Below are positions 12,001 to 23,738 of a stretch of 64,000 nucleotides of DNA, one piece after another. The stretch covers positions 1 to 64,000 of the forward strand of contig JAWQFJ010028229.1 of NCBI GenBank assembly GCA_034096865.1, given 5' to 3'. Below the pieces are notes generated by a model. The model did no database searches, had not been told where the DNA came from, and saw nothing but the letters and a program-made list of their open reading frames with translations. Numbering within the stretch: position 1 is the first letter of the stretch; the number at the start of each line of letters is the position of its first letter. This DNA is from Theodoxus fluviatilis. Its lineage: Eukaryota > Mollusca > Gastropoda > Cycloneritida > Neritidae. Position numbers and translations under genes: made by a program.

Positions 12001-12785
12001 TCCTTGCGGTGTTTGCAAGTTGGAATGCACCGGCGACTGTATTGAATGCAGTTTTTGCCAGTATTGGATCCACAGGTAAGTATCTCTGTAATTAACGAGA
12101 GGGTCAGCCGTGCGCTGAGTAATTTTTATTTCAGTCAGGCTCGAGTCTATCCTTTACTGATTTAGTGAAAACCGAAGCCGGAGGGTTTTTCATTTATTTA
12201 TTTATTTTTAATTGGCCTTGCCCTTAGATTTAGGCTTATGCTGCCGTGCAGGGCATGCACAGAGAATTACTGCTGCCAATTTTTAAACAGGTCCGATTAT
12301 TGAAAAACTGGTCTATAATATAACAAAATCATTTTGTGCTTGAAATACTATTTTTTAAAAGTAACCATGTTTGCTTTCTTCCACTTAAAAAAAAGATTTT
12401 ATATATAAAATAATGGGGACTTATCATATATCATTATGATTATCATATAATATATGACTTGCTCTTGCAATATTCTCCTTCGTTTTTAGTGGTGGCGGAG
12501 GGGTGGCTGGTCATGACCCTGCATATTTTTTTGTTTTGTTTACAGAGCGTGTGTGCCCATGTCTGATAAGATCTTCCAGTCCTGGAAAATTGAGCAGATC
12601 TCTTTCCAGTATCCACGCTGCATCTTTGATGGAGTCCAAGTGAGCTCGATTGCGTATGATTGCGCTGGAGCATTGAGCAGGTGGGTTAAAGTGTATTGAG
12701 ACTGCCAAAGATTCTCCTGTTTGCGAATTGAGAAACTTGAAGATGGCGTTAAAATTTCGCTCTGCAAAGGAGCGCATAAAGTGAA

Positions 12786-12842
<57 letters not shown>

Positions 12843-13155
12843 TTGCAGTGCTGCAGACAGTGAGTGACAAGTGATCAGTTACACTGTTACAGATATACAA
12901 ACAAAACAGAGAACAAACAAAAGAGAACAGAATGGCCATGCAGAATTTTACATGTACTAAACACAGAGAACGAATTATATACACAAACGCCAAGGGAAAA
13001 AAACCATGACAATTTAAGCAGAGATTTTCGGAAATAAGAAAATCTCGCGAGGAAAGACTAGGTAGCTTGTCAAGTCCCTCACTTCACTAGCGTTACCTAA
13101 CATTGCCAGTGCTGTTTTGCGCCTTGCTCTGCATAGTTATTGCCCTCCATTAAAA
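12001..13155. other. Gene-free segment with a (GA)n microsatellite
   Basis: AT-rich sequence with a GA run at about 12785-12838. The minus-strand frame across it is leucine/serine low complexity from the GA run. No gene is supported. Confidence 0.5.
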
Positions 13156-13620
13156 AACAAGAAGGGCAAAGCCCATACGACTCACATGCTTGATCTTGAC
13201 CTTTATATGACCTTGACCTTTATATGACCTTGACCTTCAGGTGACCTTCAAGGTCAAGGTCAAACAACTAAACCTACCAATGACATCATACACAAAGAAA
13301 TGCTTTACACATTTTTCCTACCAAAATACATGTGACCTTGACCCAAGGTCAAGGTCATCCAAGGTCATGCAACACAAAGCTGTTAATTCAAGACATAGGA
13401 AGCACAATGGTGCTTATTGGCACTTTCTACCATGAGATATAGTCACTTTTAGTGGTTCACTACCCCATTTTGGTCACATTTCATAAGGGTCAAAGTGACC
13501 TTGACCTTGATGATATGTGACCAAATGTGTCTCATGATGAAAGTATAACATGTGCCCCACATAATTATTAAGTTTGAAACAGTTATCTTCCATAGTTCAG
13601 GGTCAAGGTCACTTCAAAAT

Positions 13621-16451
13621 CGCTGAAAATTTATTCGCCAAAAAAACAAATGACTCCACCCAAAAAACAAATGACTCCACCAAAAAAAGTTTGTCCAAAA
13701 AAACAATTTATTTTCCAAAAGAATAAATGCACAAAACAAAAAAAGAAATGATGTTACCATCAAAAGTAATGACTTAAGCACAAAAAACCCGTACCAAAAA
13801 AACAGATCATACAGCAAAAAAAAGATACATCAACAAAAGATCAAAATAAAAATTGCATAAAAAAGAAGAAACTTGATCAAAAATCAAAACAAAGTTGAAA
13901 AGCAGCAAAACCGAGACAACAACATCAGACAAATACGCTCACGGAAACAAGGAGGTGTGGCGACATTTGCAACATTTGATAGCATTCTCTGGGTTGCACC
14001 CTACTGTCTGACAAGCGCCGGCCTTGACATTTTAGGACGACCACGTTTTCTTTTTTGTCCAAGTGGAACCGTCTTGGCGCTGGCTGGGGGTTCTGACACA
14101 TTGAGTCTGATCTCGAGACCCAGAGAATGCTTGCAAATGTTGCACTTCTGGAAGTCTGGACAATTGCATGTGAAAACTCGGTCGTCTTCGACTCTGATCT
14201 GCCAGAGCGATCGACGGCATGCAGCATAATCATCAAAGTCTTGCCACGAAGCTGCAGCAGACTTTTCTTGTTGTTCCTGGATTGCCTCTTTGAGATCCGT
14301 CTCCAGAGGTACCGATGTCTCGGTGAAGATCGTGTTGCCGGACCGCAGAGACTGTGCATTTGATGATGCCCACTGCCAAGCGCTGGTCCAGATCTTGAGT
14401 GTGCGTGTTGGTGTCTCTGCAACTTTGACGCATGGTCCATCAGCAGCATCTCTTTCCCTCGACCAGTTTTTGACGATGTCGTGTTCCACAACCGCCAAAA
14501 ATCTAGCCAGTTCGAGCCTTTCTCTCAGAGTGTTCTGTTTTTTGATCACCATGTTAGTTGCCTCTAGGCCGTTGTTTGTTGATGGATGCCCAGGGGCATA
14601 ACCTTCATACCAAGTTCCGTTGTGATCCAACCACGACGACTCAAAATACTCGATGAAACCACCGACGCCATCTTCTTCCGACATCTTCCACTTGTCAAGG
14701 AAGAGTGCTGACGCGTGAAGAAAGGAATCTTCGTCAGGACACACCTGAAGGAGACAAATGTCATCTCTGACAGAAGCACGAATCCGCACGTTCTTAATCT
14801 TTACCAGTTGTTTGTCAACGTTCATTATGACGTGTGCCCAACACATGATGATCTTGTCTGCTGCCTGCCCAAAAGCAAGAGCAAACCCATTCTTGATTGC
14901 TGGTGCGGCGTCAGAGATCAGGTGGGTTGGCCTGAACTCGACTTCGTTGTTGGTGGCCAAACTAACACCGTGAATCAAAGAAGAGAATAGAAATTTGAAG
15001 TCCAGTTTTGTCTCATTCACGGTCACTGCTAGCATCAGCGGATGAAACTTCCTGTCAGCGTCAGAGTATCCAGTGATGAGAACAGGGTAGCCCTGCCAAA
15101 TCAGTTTGTATGTAGCGTCAGCATGCACACATTGAGTTCTGGCTCCCAGGGTCAACAGACGCTTAGTGGACAGAGCAATGCGAAAATTTGCACCCTTGAG
15201 TTCATTTCCAGCATCAGCCTCAAAGCCACAGACAAAAACTTCATTTTCGTCATCTGGGAGGTCTTGCCTCTTCTCAGCCCAAGCTTGAAGTTCTCCAAGA
15301 GAAATGGAATGTCTCCCATACAAAGTGTTTTTCATGACCGCCAAGTAATTTGCTAGCTGCGTCTTTGTTGGCAACGGTGTGCATTCCCGCTGACGCAATG
15401 CAATGAGTATTTGCCGTGGCTTCTGAACGCCATCTCTGAACAGCTGCTGGATTATCTGTTTGGTGTCTGGATGGATGCCGCGTTTCTGTACTTCGCCAGA
15501 GTGATCGTGATCACCATATGAGTAGAGAGCAACACCATCATCGGACTTGTACAGGAGAAATACTTCCGCAAGACAGCTAGCTCCTTTCTTACACTTGTAG
15601 TAGACCTTTTTGCCATCTGACGATTTGGTTGTGGCATAGACTGACCAGCTGTCATCCTGCAACAGACAGCCCTTTGTAAGTTATCATCATAAATACGGCT
15701 GCCCATAAATACATACAAAATATCTCTTAAGGTTGATTGTAGAACATTTTGAGGATACGTGCATTGTAGGCACACACAGTTCTACTTACATTTTTGATGA
15801 ACTCCAGTGCTGCATCTGCCGTAACGAAATCCCTTTGCTTCTCCCAGTCTTTTGCAATGCCTCTTCTTCTCTTGGGTGGTGGTTCTTCAGTGTCTGTATC
15901 TGAAGAATCATTTTGTGTAGGGACGGGTCCGATTGCTTCGAACTCCATGGTCAGAGACTGAATGGTCAGAATCATTTATTCAGAGAGCTTATATCAAGCT
16001 TCAATGTGAAAAACACTCACTACTCTCTTCAAAATCCATGTTCAGAGAGAAGTGAAGTCAATTTAAGCCTCATGTGCTGTGAAAACCACTCACCTTTACT
16101 CTGTAGAGCTCATAAAACATCAATCGAGCAATCATTGATTTTTTTCATTGATTTTTTTGCTGAAATCATTTTATATTTTGTTGAAATGATTGGTTTTTAT
16201 GCCAGATGCATTTAATCTTTTGCTGAGTAGTTTTTCTTATTGCATTCTAATTAATCTTTTGTTCAAACATTACATTTTTAGCCCAATAATTAGTTTTTTT
16301 GCTCAACTATTTATTCTTTTGGTGATTGAATTTTATTTTTGGTGTTTAAATATTCTTTTGTTCATTCAATTATTTTTCATTATTTCTTTTGGTCAAACCA
16401 TTAAATCTGTTGGTGAAAGCATCTATTCTTTTGGAGCATTAAATGCCAGCC
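13621..16451 (-). mobile_element. Mutator-like element (MULE), apparently complete
   Basis: Comparison with the uninterrupted copy near 37395-37420 defines the insertion exactly. The 9-bp sequence cttcaaaat is present at 13612-13620 and again at 16452-16460, which is the Mutator target-duplication length. The ends form an imperfect inverted repeat (gctg, atttat/atttaa, ccaaaa shared). AT-rich subterminal repeats of the type ccaaaagaata occur at both ends. The single gene inside encodes a MULE-type transposase. Insertion into another repeat, with an unmutated target duplication, suggests a recent event. Confidence 0.9.
14001..15975 (-). CDS. MULE transposase, two exons (15790-15975 and 14001-15656)
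   Basis: Role: DDE transposase acting in the nucleus on its own element ends. Exon 1 starts at ATG 15975 (alternative 15948) and encodes an acidic/basic leader with PPPKRRR, a likely nuclear signal. A donor AAAAAT|GTAAGT and an acceptor TTGCAG|GATGAC remove a 133-bp intron in phase 0. The joined product is about 614 aa with no internal stop. Visible motifs, numbered on that product: a WRKY/GCM1-type zinc finger (YKCKKGASC ... DHDHS, about 82-115); the DDE core with D242 (HADATYKL), D311 (LISDAAPA) and E427 (NNGLEATN), plus the CWAH motif between; a C-terminal SWIM zinc finger CxC...CxH (about 559-572); and a basic tail. All three catalytic residues are present, so it could be active. Confidence 0.88.
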
Positions 16452-16971
16452 CTTCAAAATATGTATACAATCCAACTTTGAAGAGCTCCTGTGACCTTGA
16501 CCTTGAAGCAAGGTCAACCAAACTGGTATCAAAAGATAGGGCTTGCTTTGACCTATATACCACTTGTAGCTAAGGTCGCCATTCTCAATAACGTGGGAGA
16601 AAATTGGGAAAATGTGAAAAATGACTGTTTTTGAGACCACATTTATGGCTCCTGTGACCTTGACCTTGAAGCAAGGTCAAGTCACTATGTATGTTTTTTG
16701 AGGCCTTGTCATCATACACCATCATGCCACATTTGGTGTTGATAGGCTTAATAGTCTCCGAGAAAAATCCAACGTTTAAGTTTTTTACGCCCGGACGGAC
16801 GGACGAACGGACGGACGGACGGACGCCCGGACGGACGGACGGACGACACAGCTCAGTACATAGACTCACTTTTGCTTCGCATGTGAGTCAAAAAACCATT
16901 ACGCGCTTTCAGACCCACTTACGTGCATTGTCCGTGGCAGGGGTGTTGGCAAGTCTGTAACAGCCGATCAC

Positions 16972-19639
16972 ATGATCATGTGGTCCATGATGAACCCACC
17001 TGCAGACTTTGGTTCTTTCATACCCAACCATTTTGTTGTATTGGCTGTGAAGGGTTCTGAGGATTATGACTTTGTTGATCTCACGAAGGGTGATTACCCA
17101 CCTCTTCATTCTCATGCTCCACCAGCTTCCCTTACCCCTCCTGCTGTGAAACCTGCTAGGAAAAGGGCTTTGGCCAAACATGCTTCTCAAACCAAATTGA
17201 GTTTGGAGAAAAGGGCCAATGATAATGGATCTGATCCATTACCCGTGAAATCTGCTGCCAAAGAGAAAAAAAGCTCATGTGGCAGGCTCAGTTTGAAGAA
17301 GAGGGCCGATGATAATGGATCGGATCCATTGCCAGCGAAATCAGCGGCCAGTTTGGAGAAAGAAAAGGATTCAGACAGTCTTACTGTAGATGAAAAAGCA
17401 ATAGGTGGATTAGTCCGTTTCACACCTCCTGTGTCACCTGTTAAGGCTAATTCTTCAATGGACAAGCGTTCTGCGGCATCCTTTCACCACTTTGCATCCA
17501 CACCCAGAAATAAAATCAGTGATGCAACTTACACTGTGGCACATGTAGATGACCATGTGGTTGAAGATGTGGATAATCTTTCCATCCTCACAGCATTTTC
17601 AGAATTGCATGGTGGCAGGGTAGATGGTACGCACAGTCAGTCGGTGACGGATTCTGAAGGCGAGCAAGAGGTCTCTCAGAGGGCAGTGGCAAATGATAGT
17701 GTTGAGGGTTGTTTGTCTGCTGAAGGGGGTCGTTCTCTTCCAAAGGCCAATGCCTTTATGGATGTGCATCAGGCAATTTCCAGGATAGCTGAGTGTAGTT
17801 CCCCATTGCCTTGTATACCTGATGGCAAAAAGGAATCTGTTTTCTTCTTAGTGTCCAACTCCAGAAATGAAGCTCGCTTGGATAAAGGTCTTGTGGCAGA
17901 GTACCGTGATGATTGTGGGGCGTGGGCACCTGGTTCTAGCAAGAACTATTTGTACATGAAAACTGGTGACAGTCTATCTGCTGTTTCTTTGAAGGATGGT
18001 TTGTATTGTAAGCAAGGAAAGTCCAAAAAAGAACAGGGGCAGGGAAGGAAGAATGTCTTCATTCCAGTTCAGCCACAACCCCAAAAGGAAGATATGGTCA
18101 CTGTGTGTAGGTACTACTGTTATCTGAAAGAAAGTACCAGTTACAAACGTCGAATCACGTCTGTTGGTGGGCACTCTGTAGTTTGTGTGGAGTATATCGG
18201 AGTATCCACGGCACTGTAGACCACATGGGCTTGCTCATGTTCTTAGTGATCCTTACATTAGAACAAAGGAGAAAGTATTAGAAAGAATCAAAGAGGCCTG
18301 CAGAAATCTTAATCCTCGTGCAGTGTACCAGAACATGAAATTGGAAGGGCAGTTTTCAGATATGCCAAAGGATATAAAACAGGTGAATAACAAAAAGACA
18401 TATGAACGGTCCAAAATGAAATCAGCTGGAAGTCTTGATAAGGGCAAAGGATTAGCAGATGCTATTGTCCATTTGGTGAACCGGATGCACGAGGATTCCT
18501 TTGTCAAACAAGTAGTTAATGCCAAATGCAAGGTTCCAGCCATTGTTTTATACACTGAGGACCAACTCAAGGATGTCAAGAGATTTTGTTGTGGAGGGGC
18601 TGGGTTTCGTAACACAGTTCTTGGTGTTGACAAAACCTATAATTTAGGGGAACTACATGTTACCATTACAGTTTTCAAGCATTTAGGTTTAGTTAGGAAA
18701 GACTCGGAAAACCACCCTATTTTTCTTGGCCCTGTGCTGCTACACGGTAACTCTGATGTAGCCACGTTTGCAACATTTTTCAGCAAACTGAACATAGATT
18801 TAGGCAGTAGGGAAGCAGATCCTGTGTTTGGCACTGATGCTGAGTTAGCATTACGCCAGGGGATATCGAAGGCATTCCCTTCAGCAACCCTTGTGTCATG
18901 CGTTCGACATTTGAAGAGTAACGTCATTGACTACCTTCAGAACAAGGTTGGTTGTGCTGGACATGTACGTAGGAGGGTAGTAGATGCCATTTTTGGTGCA
19001 TTTGAGAACAGCCAAGCGTCTGGTGGTCTGTTGCACGCAAAGTCTGCTGTTCAATACGAGATTCGTTGTCAGGAAGTAGAAGGTCTTATCCAAGAGTCTG
19101 TGCCAGGATTTCTGAAATATTTTCAGGGTACTGTCAAGCCTGTTCTTGACCAAAACCACAAGTGTGTGCTGAACCATTCTGTAGAACCAGGATGGTCGAA
19201 CAACAATTGCGAGTCCATGAATTTCATTTTGAAACTGGGCAACAATTGGCGGTCTCAGCCGATAGATAAGTTAGTACATTCCATTCGTGATATTGTCAGG
19301 GGACTGTATGTAGATGCTGAAAGAGCTATAGTTGGTACAGGGGAGTTCAGACTTGTTCTCTCTCTTGTGAGCAGCTTGCAGCGTGACCGCAATGTGTGGG
19401 CTAGAAAAACCCAAGAGCAGCGAAATCTGCATTGGAACAAATTCATGAATTTCCGCATCTCTGCCACTGGTGGCGCTGTGTCGACGACCACTGATGGTCA
19501 GTTGACAGTGCTGAGGTCAGCATCAACAGGCAAAAAGCCAGGTCAGCGTAAGAGAAAAATATGCGCGAAAACTACAACCATACCACCAGCAAAGCGTAAT
19601 CTTTTTGGTCTTTCCAAAGTTTTAGAGGCCTCAGAGTAG
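16972..19639 (+). pseudogene. MULE-related DDE transposase-like gene with one frameshift
   Basis: Two overlapping frames look like one protein. Frame A (16972-18219, 415 aa) is a low-complexity N-terminus with a duplicated KRANDNGSDPLP-type motif, then an aromatic/Cys-rich region (RDDCGAW, RYYCYL). Frame B (from about 18195 to 19639) carries a DDE-like core: D149 in GVDKTYNL, D218 in FGTDAEL, C239xxH242 and E343 in NNNCESMN (numbered from 18185). It ends in a basic tail. No SWIM finger is seen, so it differs from the transposase at 14001-15975. Frame A ends at TAG 18217-18219 and the frames join near 18195-18210. A 2-bp net deletion is inferred by comparison with how such families usually read there. 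A programmed shift, a short intron or an assembly error are alternatives. The 5' end may be truncated by the neighbouring repeat. Confidence 0.65.
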
Positions 19640-20285
19640 GGATTATTGTCACTGCAACTGTACTGGACAGCAGATCACGCATTCAGCTTTGTTTGTTGTC
19701 TTTATGCTTAGGTCAGGCTGCTATGTATACCACAGGGTGACCATGTACAAGCTCGTTTCTCTTATGTTTATGCTTGATCCTTAGTGTGTAGACGGCTGTA
19801 AATATTGGTACTGTCCTCCTTTGTACATAGTTGTAAATATTTCTGTTCCGTTTTTGTACATTATTGTAAATAGTACAGGGTGACCATGTACAAGTTCAGG
19901 TCTGGCACCATTGTATTTTTGTAACCATCAGTGACATGAAGTGGTTAGGTTTATGTTCAGGAGTTGCCTGCTACTGTGCTAGGTTAGAATAAATACCATG
20001 GGGCATGGGTCATTCTCTTAACTTGTCACTTAACGGGGCAACATCTTTTGAGCCCTGGACAATGCTATGCTAAAGGAGGCTCAAAAGAAGTTCCCCCTGT
20101 ACATTTGTAACTTTGCTTTTGAATAAAGATTGTGTGTGAGAGTGTTTTGCAGTTGTTTTTTTTGTTTCAGGCGTTTTGTTGCTTTGACTAGGCAGTGTAA
20201 ACCGCATCAAATCTATTTTAAAAACTTGAGAATTTGTATAATTAGTGTGAAAACAACCAATAAAACATTTTAAAATGTTTTTTTA
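19640..20285 (+). other. Probable 3' untranslated region with poly(A) signal
   Basis: Non-coding sequence follows the stop of the transposase-like gene. It contains repeated tgtaaatat / agggtgaccatgtacaag motifs (about 19735 and 19877) and an AATAAA signal at 20122-20127 followed by a GT-rich stretch, as expected downstream of a cleavage site. Assignment to the upstream gene rests on position only. Confidence 0.45.
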
Positions 20286-20440
20286 AGGTGTCCGCTCGTG
20301 TCGATTCGTGTCAACTCGTGTCTGCTCGTGATTCAGGTTGCCCCATGGTGTCTCTAGTTATAGCTTCTTACGGATCGCGTAGGGAGACGCGGTGGGTCAA
20401 TTCTTACCCCGAACCCACAGGGGGATTTAATTTAGGAAAA
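20286..20440. repeat. Short ctcgtgtc repeats and a dispersed 85-bp repeat
   Basis: Several tcgtgtc repeats (20290-20330) precede a block with cgcgtagggagacgcggtgg and accccgaacccacaggg. The same block recurs at about 33588-33670, where it follows a GGAT-seeded repeat. It is a dispersed element, not a gene. Confidence 0.65.
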
Positions 20441-21360
20441 CAAGGGTTTACACACACACATGAGAGAAAACAGAGCGATTCCCCATGACCACGACTGACG
20501 CCATCAACATCATGACGACATTTATTCCTCAATTTCTTTATTCTAAGTTTTAAAGAACAAACATGTTTTAAATAGGGGGAGGCGGGAAAGAGGGGGTAAG
20601 GATGAGTGGGGTGGGATGCGAGGTTTGACTCTCCCCTTTCATAAATGACAAGGAAATTATTATCTTCGTTGTGGTCGTCTTTGTTGTTGATCGCTACTGT
20701 TGCCGGCAGCCGTGAACAGAACTTCTGCATGTATGTAAGATTCTTGGACCAGCACATCAACAGGCATATGTACAGGACTTTGAAAACACAACCTCAGCAT
20801 GCATTACTGAAACTTGGAACAACTTTAGGGACAGCACCAGCTGAAAAAGAGCTCCGAGACAGGACTGCGGGAGGGAGATCTTGAGGTGAGACTCCGGAAA
20901 CTGGAAGAGGAGAGACACTCTCAGGGAAAGGACAGGACACACCGGGATGACACCAGCGTCTTCAGGAACAACCGCTGCGATAAGTACTGCCACTCCAGAA
21001 TGGAACTGCAGAGCCACAGCAGCCTGTGCCTGGACATCTTTATGTTGTGAAGGTTCTGGAAGCTACCGGAATATCGTGGCATCATCGAGCTGCTTACATC
21101 AGTCCCTTTGCCCATGCTGTTGCTTAGTTACGTGACATAGACAGGGCAAATTCGTCTCCGATGTGTCATTTCATTCGAGCTGCCTCTAGATGGTTGACAT
21201 GATTCCGGCTGATGCGAGAAAGTTCTGGAACCTGTCTAAAAGGTATACAAGGCACGACGAATCGACAGAAGTGAGCGCACACGACAGATAAGGTGAGAGC
21301 TTAAGAAAAATATAAACCAGTTCAGAAAAATCCTCCATTTGGAGTGATCGATCGAGTCCT
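20441..21360. other. No recognisable gene
   Basis: Open frames are short and unrecognised on both strands. A purine-rich tract lies at about 20574-20620. Confidence 0.4.
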
Positions 21361-21361
21361 C

Positions 21362-21740
21362 GACAGCTTTATACACCTAAGTAAAGACAGCGTTCTAGGA
21401 GAGGGCGCACAGCTTTATACACCTCAGTAAAGACACAGCGTTCTAGGAGAGAGCGCACAGCTTTATACACCTCAGTAAAGACACAGCGTTCTAGGAGAGA
21501 GCGCACAGCTTTATACACCTCATTAAAGACACAGCGTTCTAGGAGAGAGCGCACAGCTTTATACACCTCAGTAAAGACACAGCGTTCTAGGAGAGGGCGC
21601 ACAGCTTTATACACCTCAGTAAAGACACCGCGTTCTAGGAGAGAGCGCACAGCTTTATACACCTCAGTAAAGACACAGCGTTCTAGGAGAGGGCGCACAG
21701 CTTTTTACACCTAAGTAAAGACACAGCATTCTAGGAGAGC
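21362..21740. repeat. 48-bp minisatellite, about 8 copies
   Basis: The unit contains acagctttatacacctcagt, aaagacacagcgttctagga and gagagcgc. The first unit is slightly shorter and the last degenerates. Because 48 is a multiple of 3, the minus strand reads as a 16-residue protein repeat (VFTEVYKAVRSLLERC). This is a consequence of the repeat; nothing supports a real protein. Confidence 0.85.
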
Positions 21741-22039
21741 GCACACGTGTGAGAGCACGGATTGCACCGATTGCACCCTCCAAGAATCCAGTCTCGAGAG
21801 TGAAGTTGTTACGGTACTGTGGATTACTGATTTTTGTCGCTGTGTATTGACTAGATGGTGAATAAGGTTTTATAGAAAATGACCACTGGATTTTGTGAAC
21901 TTCGACTTCCCGGCGCAAGCAAAAAAGAGACAAGTCGCAACATTTACTTTGTTAAAAAAAGTACAAAAAGAGACAAGTCGCAACATTTACTTTGAATACT
22001 GGAATCTTGAGTGTGCACAGTAAACCCGAATTCAGCAGC

Positions 22040-22545
22040 AATTTTCTTAACATGCACGCAGACTTAGCGGATATATGCGCGTTTATGTCTCACTTATTCG
22101 ATGTTTCAGTCAAAATGGTATAAACAGCGGATACATGCACGTTTATGTCTCACCTATTCGCTGTTTCAGTCAAAATGATATAAACAGCGGATACATGCAC
22201 GTTTATGTCTCACCTATTCGCTGTTTCAGTCAAAATGGTATAAACAGCGGATACATGCACGTTTGTCTCACCTATTCGCTGTTTCAGTCAAAATGGTATA
22301 AACAGCGGATACATACACGTTTATGTCTCACTTATTCGCAGTTTCAGTCAAAATGGTATAAACAGCGGATACATACACGTTTATGTCTCACCTATTCGCT
22401 GTTTCAGTCAAAATGGTATAAACAGCGGATACATGCACGTTTATGTCTCACTTATTCGCTGTTTCAGTCAAAATGGTATAAACAGCGGATACATGCACGT
22501 TTATGTCTCACTTATTCGCTGTTTCAGTCAAAATGGTATAAACGC
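22040..22545. repeat. 60-bp minisatellite, about 8 copies, hairpin in each unit
   Basis: The unit contains agcggatacatgcacgttta, tgtctcacttattcgctgtt and tcagtcaaaatggtataaac. One copy lacks 3 bp (tta). Each monomer holds cgctgttt and its complement aaacagcg about 17 bp apart, giving an 8-bp stem. The array begins gradually near 22040 and ends sharply at aaacgctgcacag. Confidence 0.85.
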
Positions 22546-23706
22546 TGCACAGATGCCAACTGGCAAAAAGCTACGCTGTAGTAAACTACCTAAGACTACG
22601 TGTCAGCTTTCACGTAAAATTTTTCACACCGCAGAGTTCACTCTTCCTGGTTTGTGTATCACGTGAGCCGCTGGACGCCCCCCCCCCCCCCCCCCCCTTC
22701 CCCCCGCCGTCAGCTGAAAGCAGTGGCCATAGAGCCTTCAGGACCTACTCCAGTATTTCGACTCCGGGCGAATGAATATAGAATGTTTTCTCCACAATTC
22801 TGAATCCCTTACAGTTCCTCAGAAGTCGACCAATCCACGAATTCTTAACGAGTGTAAAGTCTTCAAGAGCACGTATCAGTTACAATGACTACTAGTGCTG
22901 TAGGACATGAGCAGACGTAAGCTTTGCTAAGATAGTTAACTCATTTAGGGAGAGTCAAAGAAAGCGGCATCATGCCGGATCAGTCAATACTTACTAAGCA
23001 CTCCACTGCAAAGCACAGAGCTACTGTGCAGAAAGCATTGTGTCAGGCTGCATTTGTTGGAGAGCAGCAGTCAGACAGGGATGGATGGATGGATGGATGG
23101 ATGGATGGATGGATGGATGGATGGAGTTTAAGGGCCTATCAGCCTTGTAGGCTATATAACGTTAAGAAACACCCACTTCCACCAAGTTATTAGAACTCTC
23201 CGTGACAGTGGAGTCTAGTACAATTCACCTAACTAGTGACATAAAATCCATTAAATCGAGTACCACTGCCCATCAGCCAGCAAAGGCTGTGGAGAACCTT
23301 CAAACAGGAAAAAGTATAAAAGGCGATAGGGCAAAATTTCCCATCTCAATTTCCCTCGTCACCGATAAAGCACTTAGGAATAGGTGGTTGGAGCCCAAGG
23401 GCTCATCAGCCTTGAAGGCCATTCAAGGTCACAACATACTTCCACTGTATAATAATGTGCAATTAAAAGATTACCTCAGGTCAGACAGGGAGCTGTAGGC
23501 TCGGCCGTTTCAGTTCAGGTTACAGTCTTGCCTTGGGCGCTCTTTATGAAATCCCCCAAACTGAATGACCACCATGCAACAGTTTCACTCGATAAATCTG
23601 CCTTGTGCAGAATGCATTTACATTTTCCTACATGATCGTAAATTTGCGAAGTTGTGGATCCGTGCACCCACACTTTAAGACCTATACAACACCCACGATT
23701 GGAAAT

Positions 23707-23738
<32 letters not shown>

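Larger units (their letters stand above)
13156..16891. mobile_element. CTTGACC-rich non-autonomous repeat, split by a MULE
   Basis: The left end is aacaagaagggcaaagccca followed by gactcacatgc; the right end is gcatgtgagtcaaaaa. GACTCACATGC is therefore an 11-bp terminal inverted repeat, and gggcaaagccc is a hairpin outside it. The body is dense in tgaccttgacc and includes a GGAC tetranucleotide run (about 16792-16852). It is nearly identical to 36950-37840 except for the inserted MULE at 13621-16451. Terminal hairpin plus short inverted ends resembles Helentron-associated (HINE-like) elements; that assignment is tentative. Confidence 0.75.

Noticed and set aside
12511..12993. 160-codon minus-strand frame
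   Set aside because: Leucine/serine tract from a GA microsatellite joined to unremarkable sequence; no domain.
14001..15662. Treating the 553-codon frame alone as the full MULE transposase
   Set aside because: Its first residues precede a clear acceptor (TTGCAG|GATGAC), and an in-phase upstream exon with a GTAAGT donor supplies the N-terminus.
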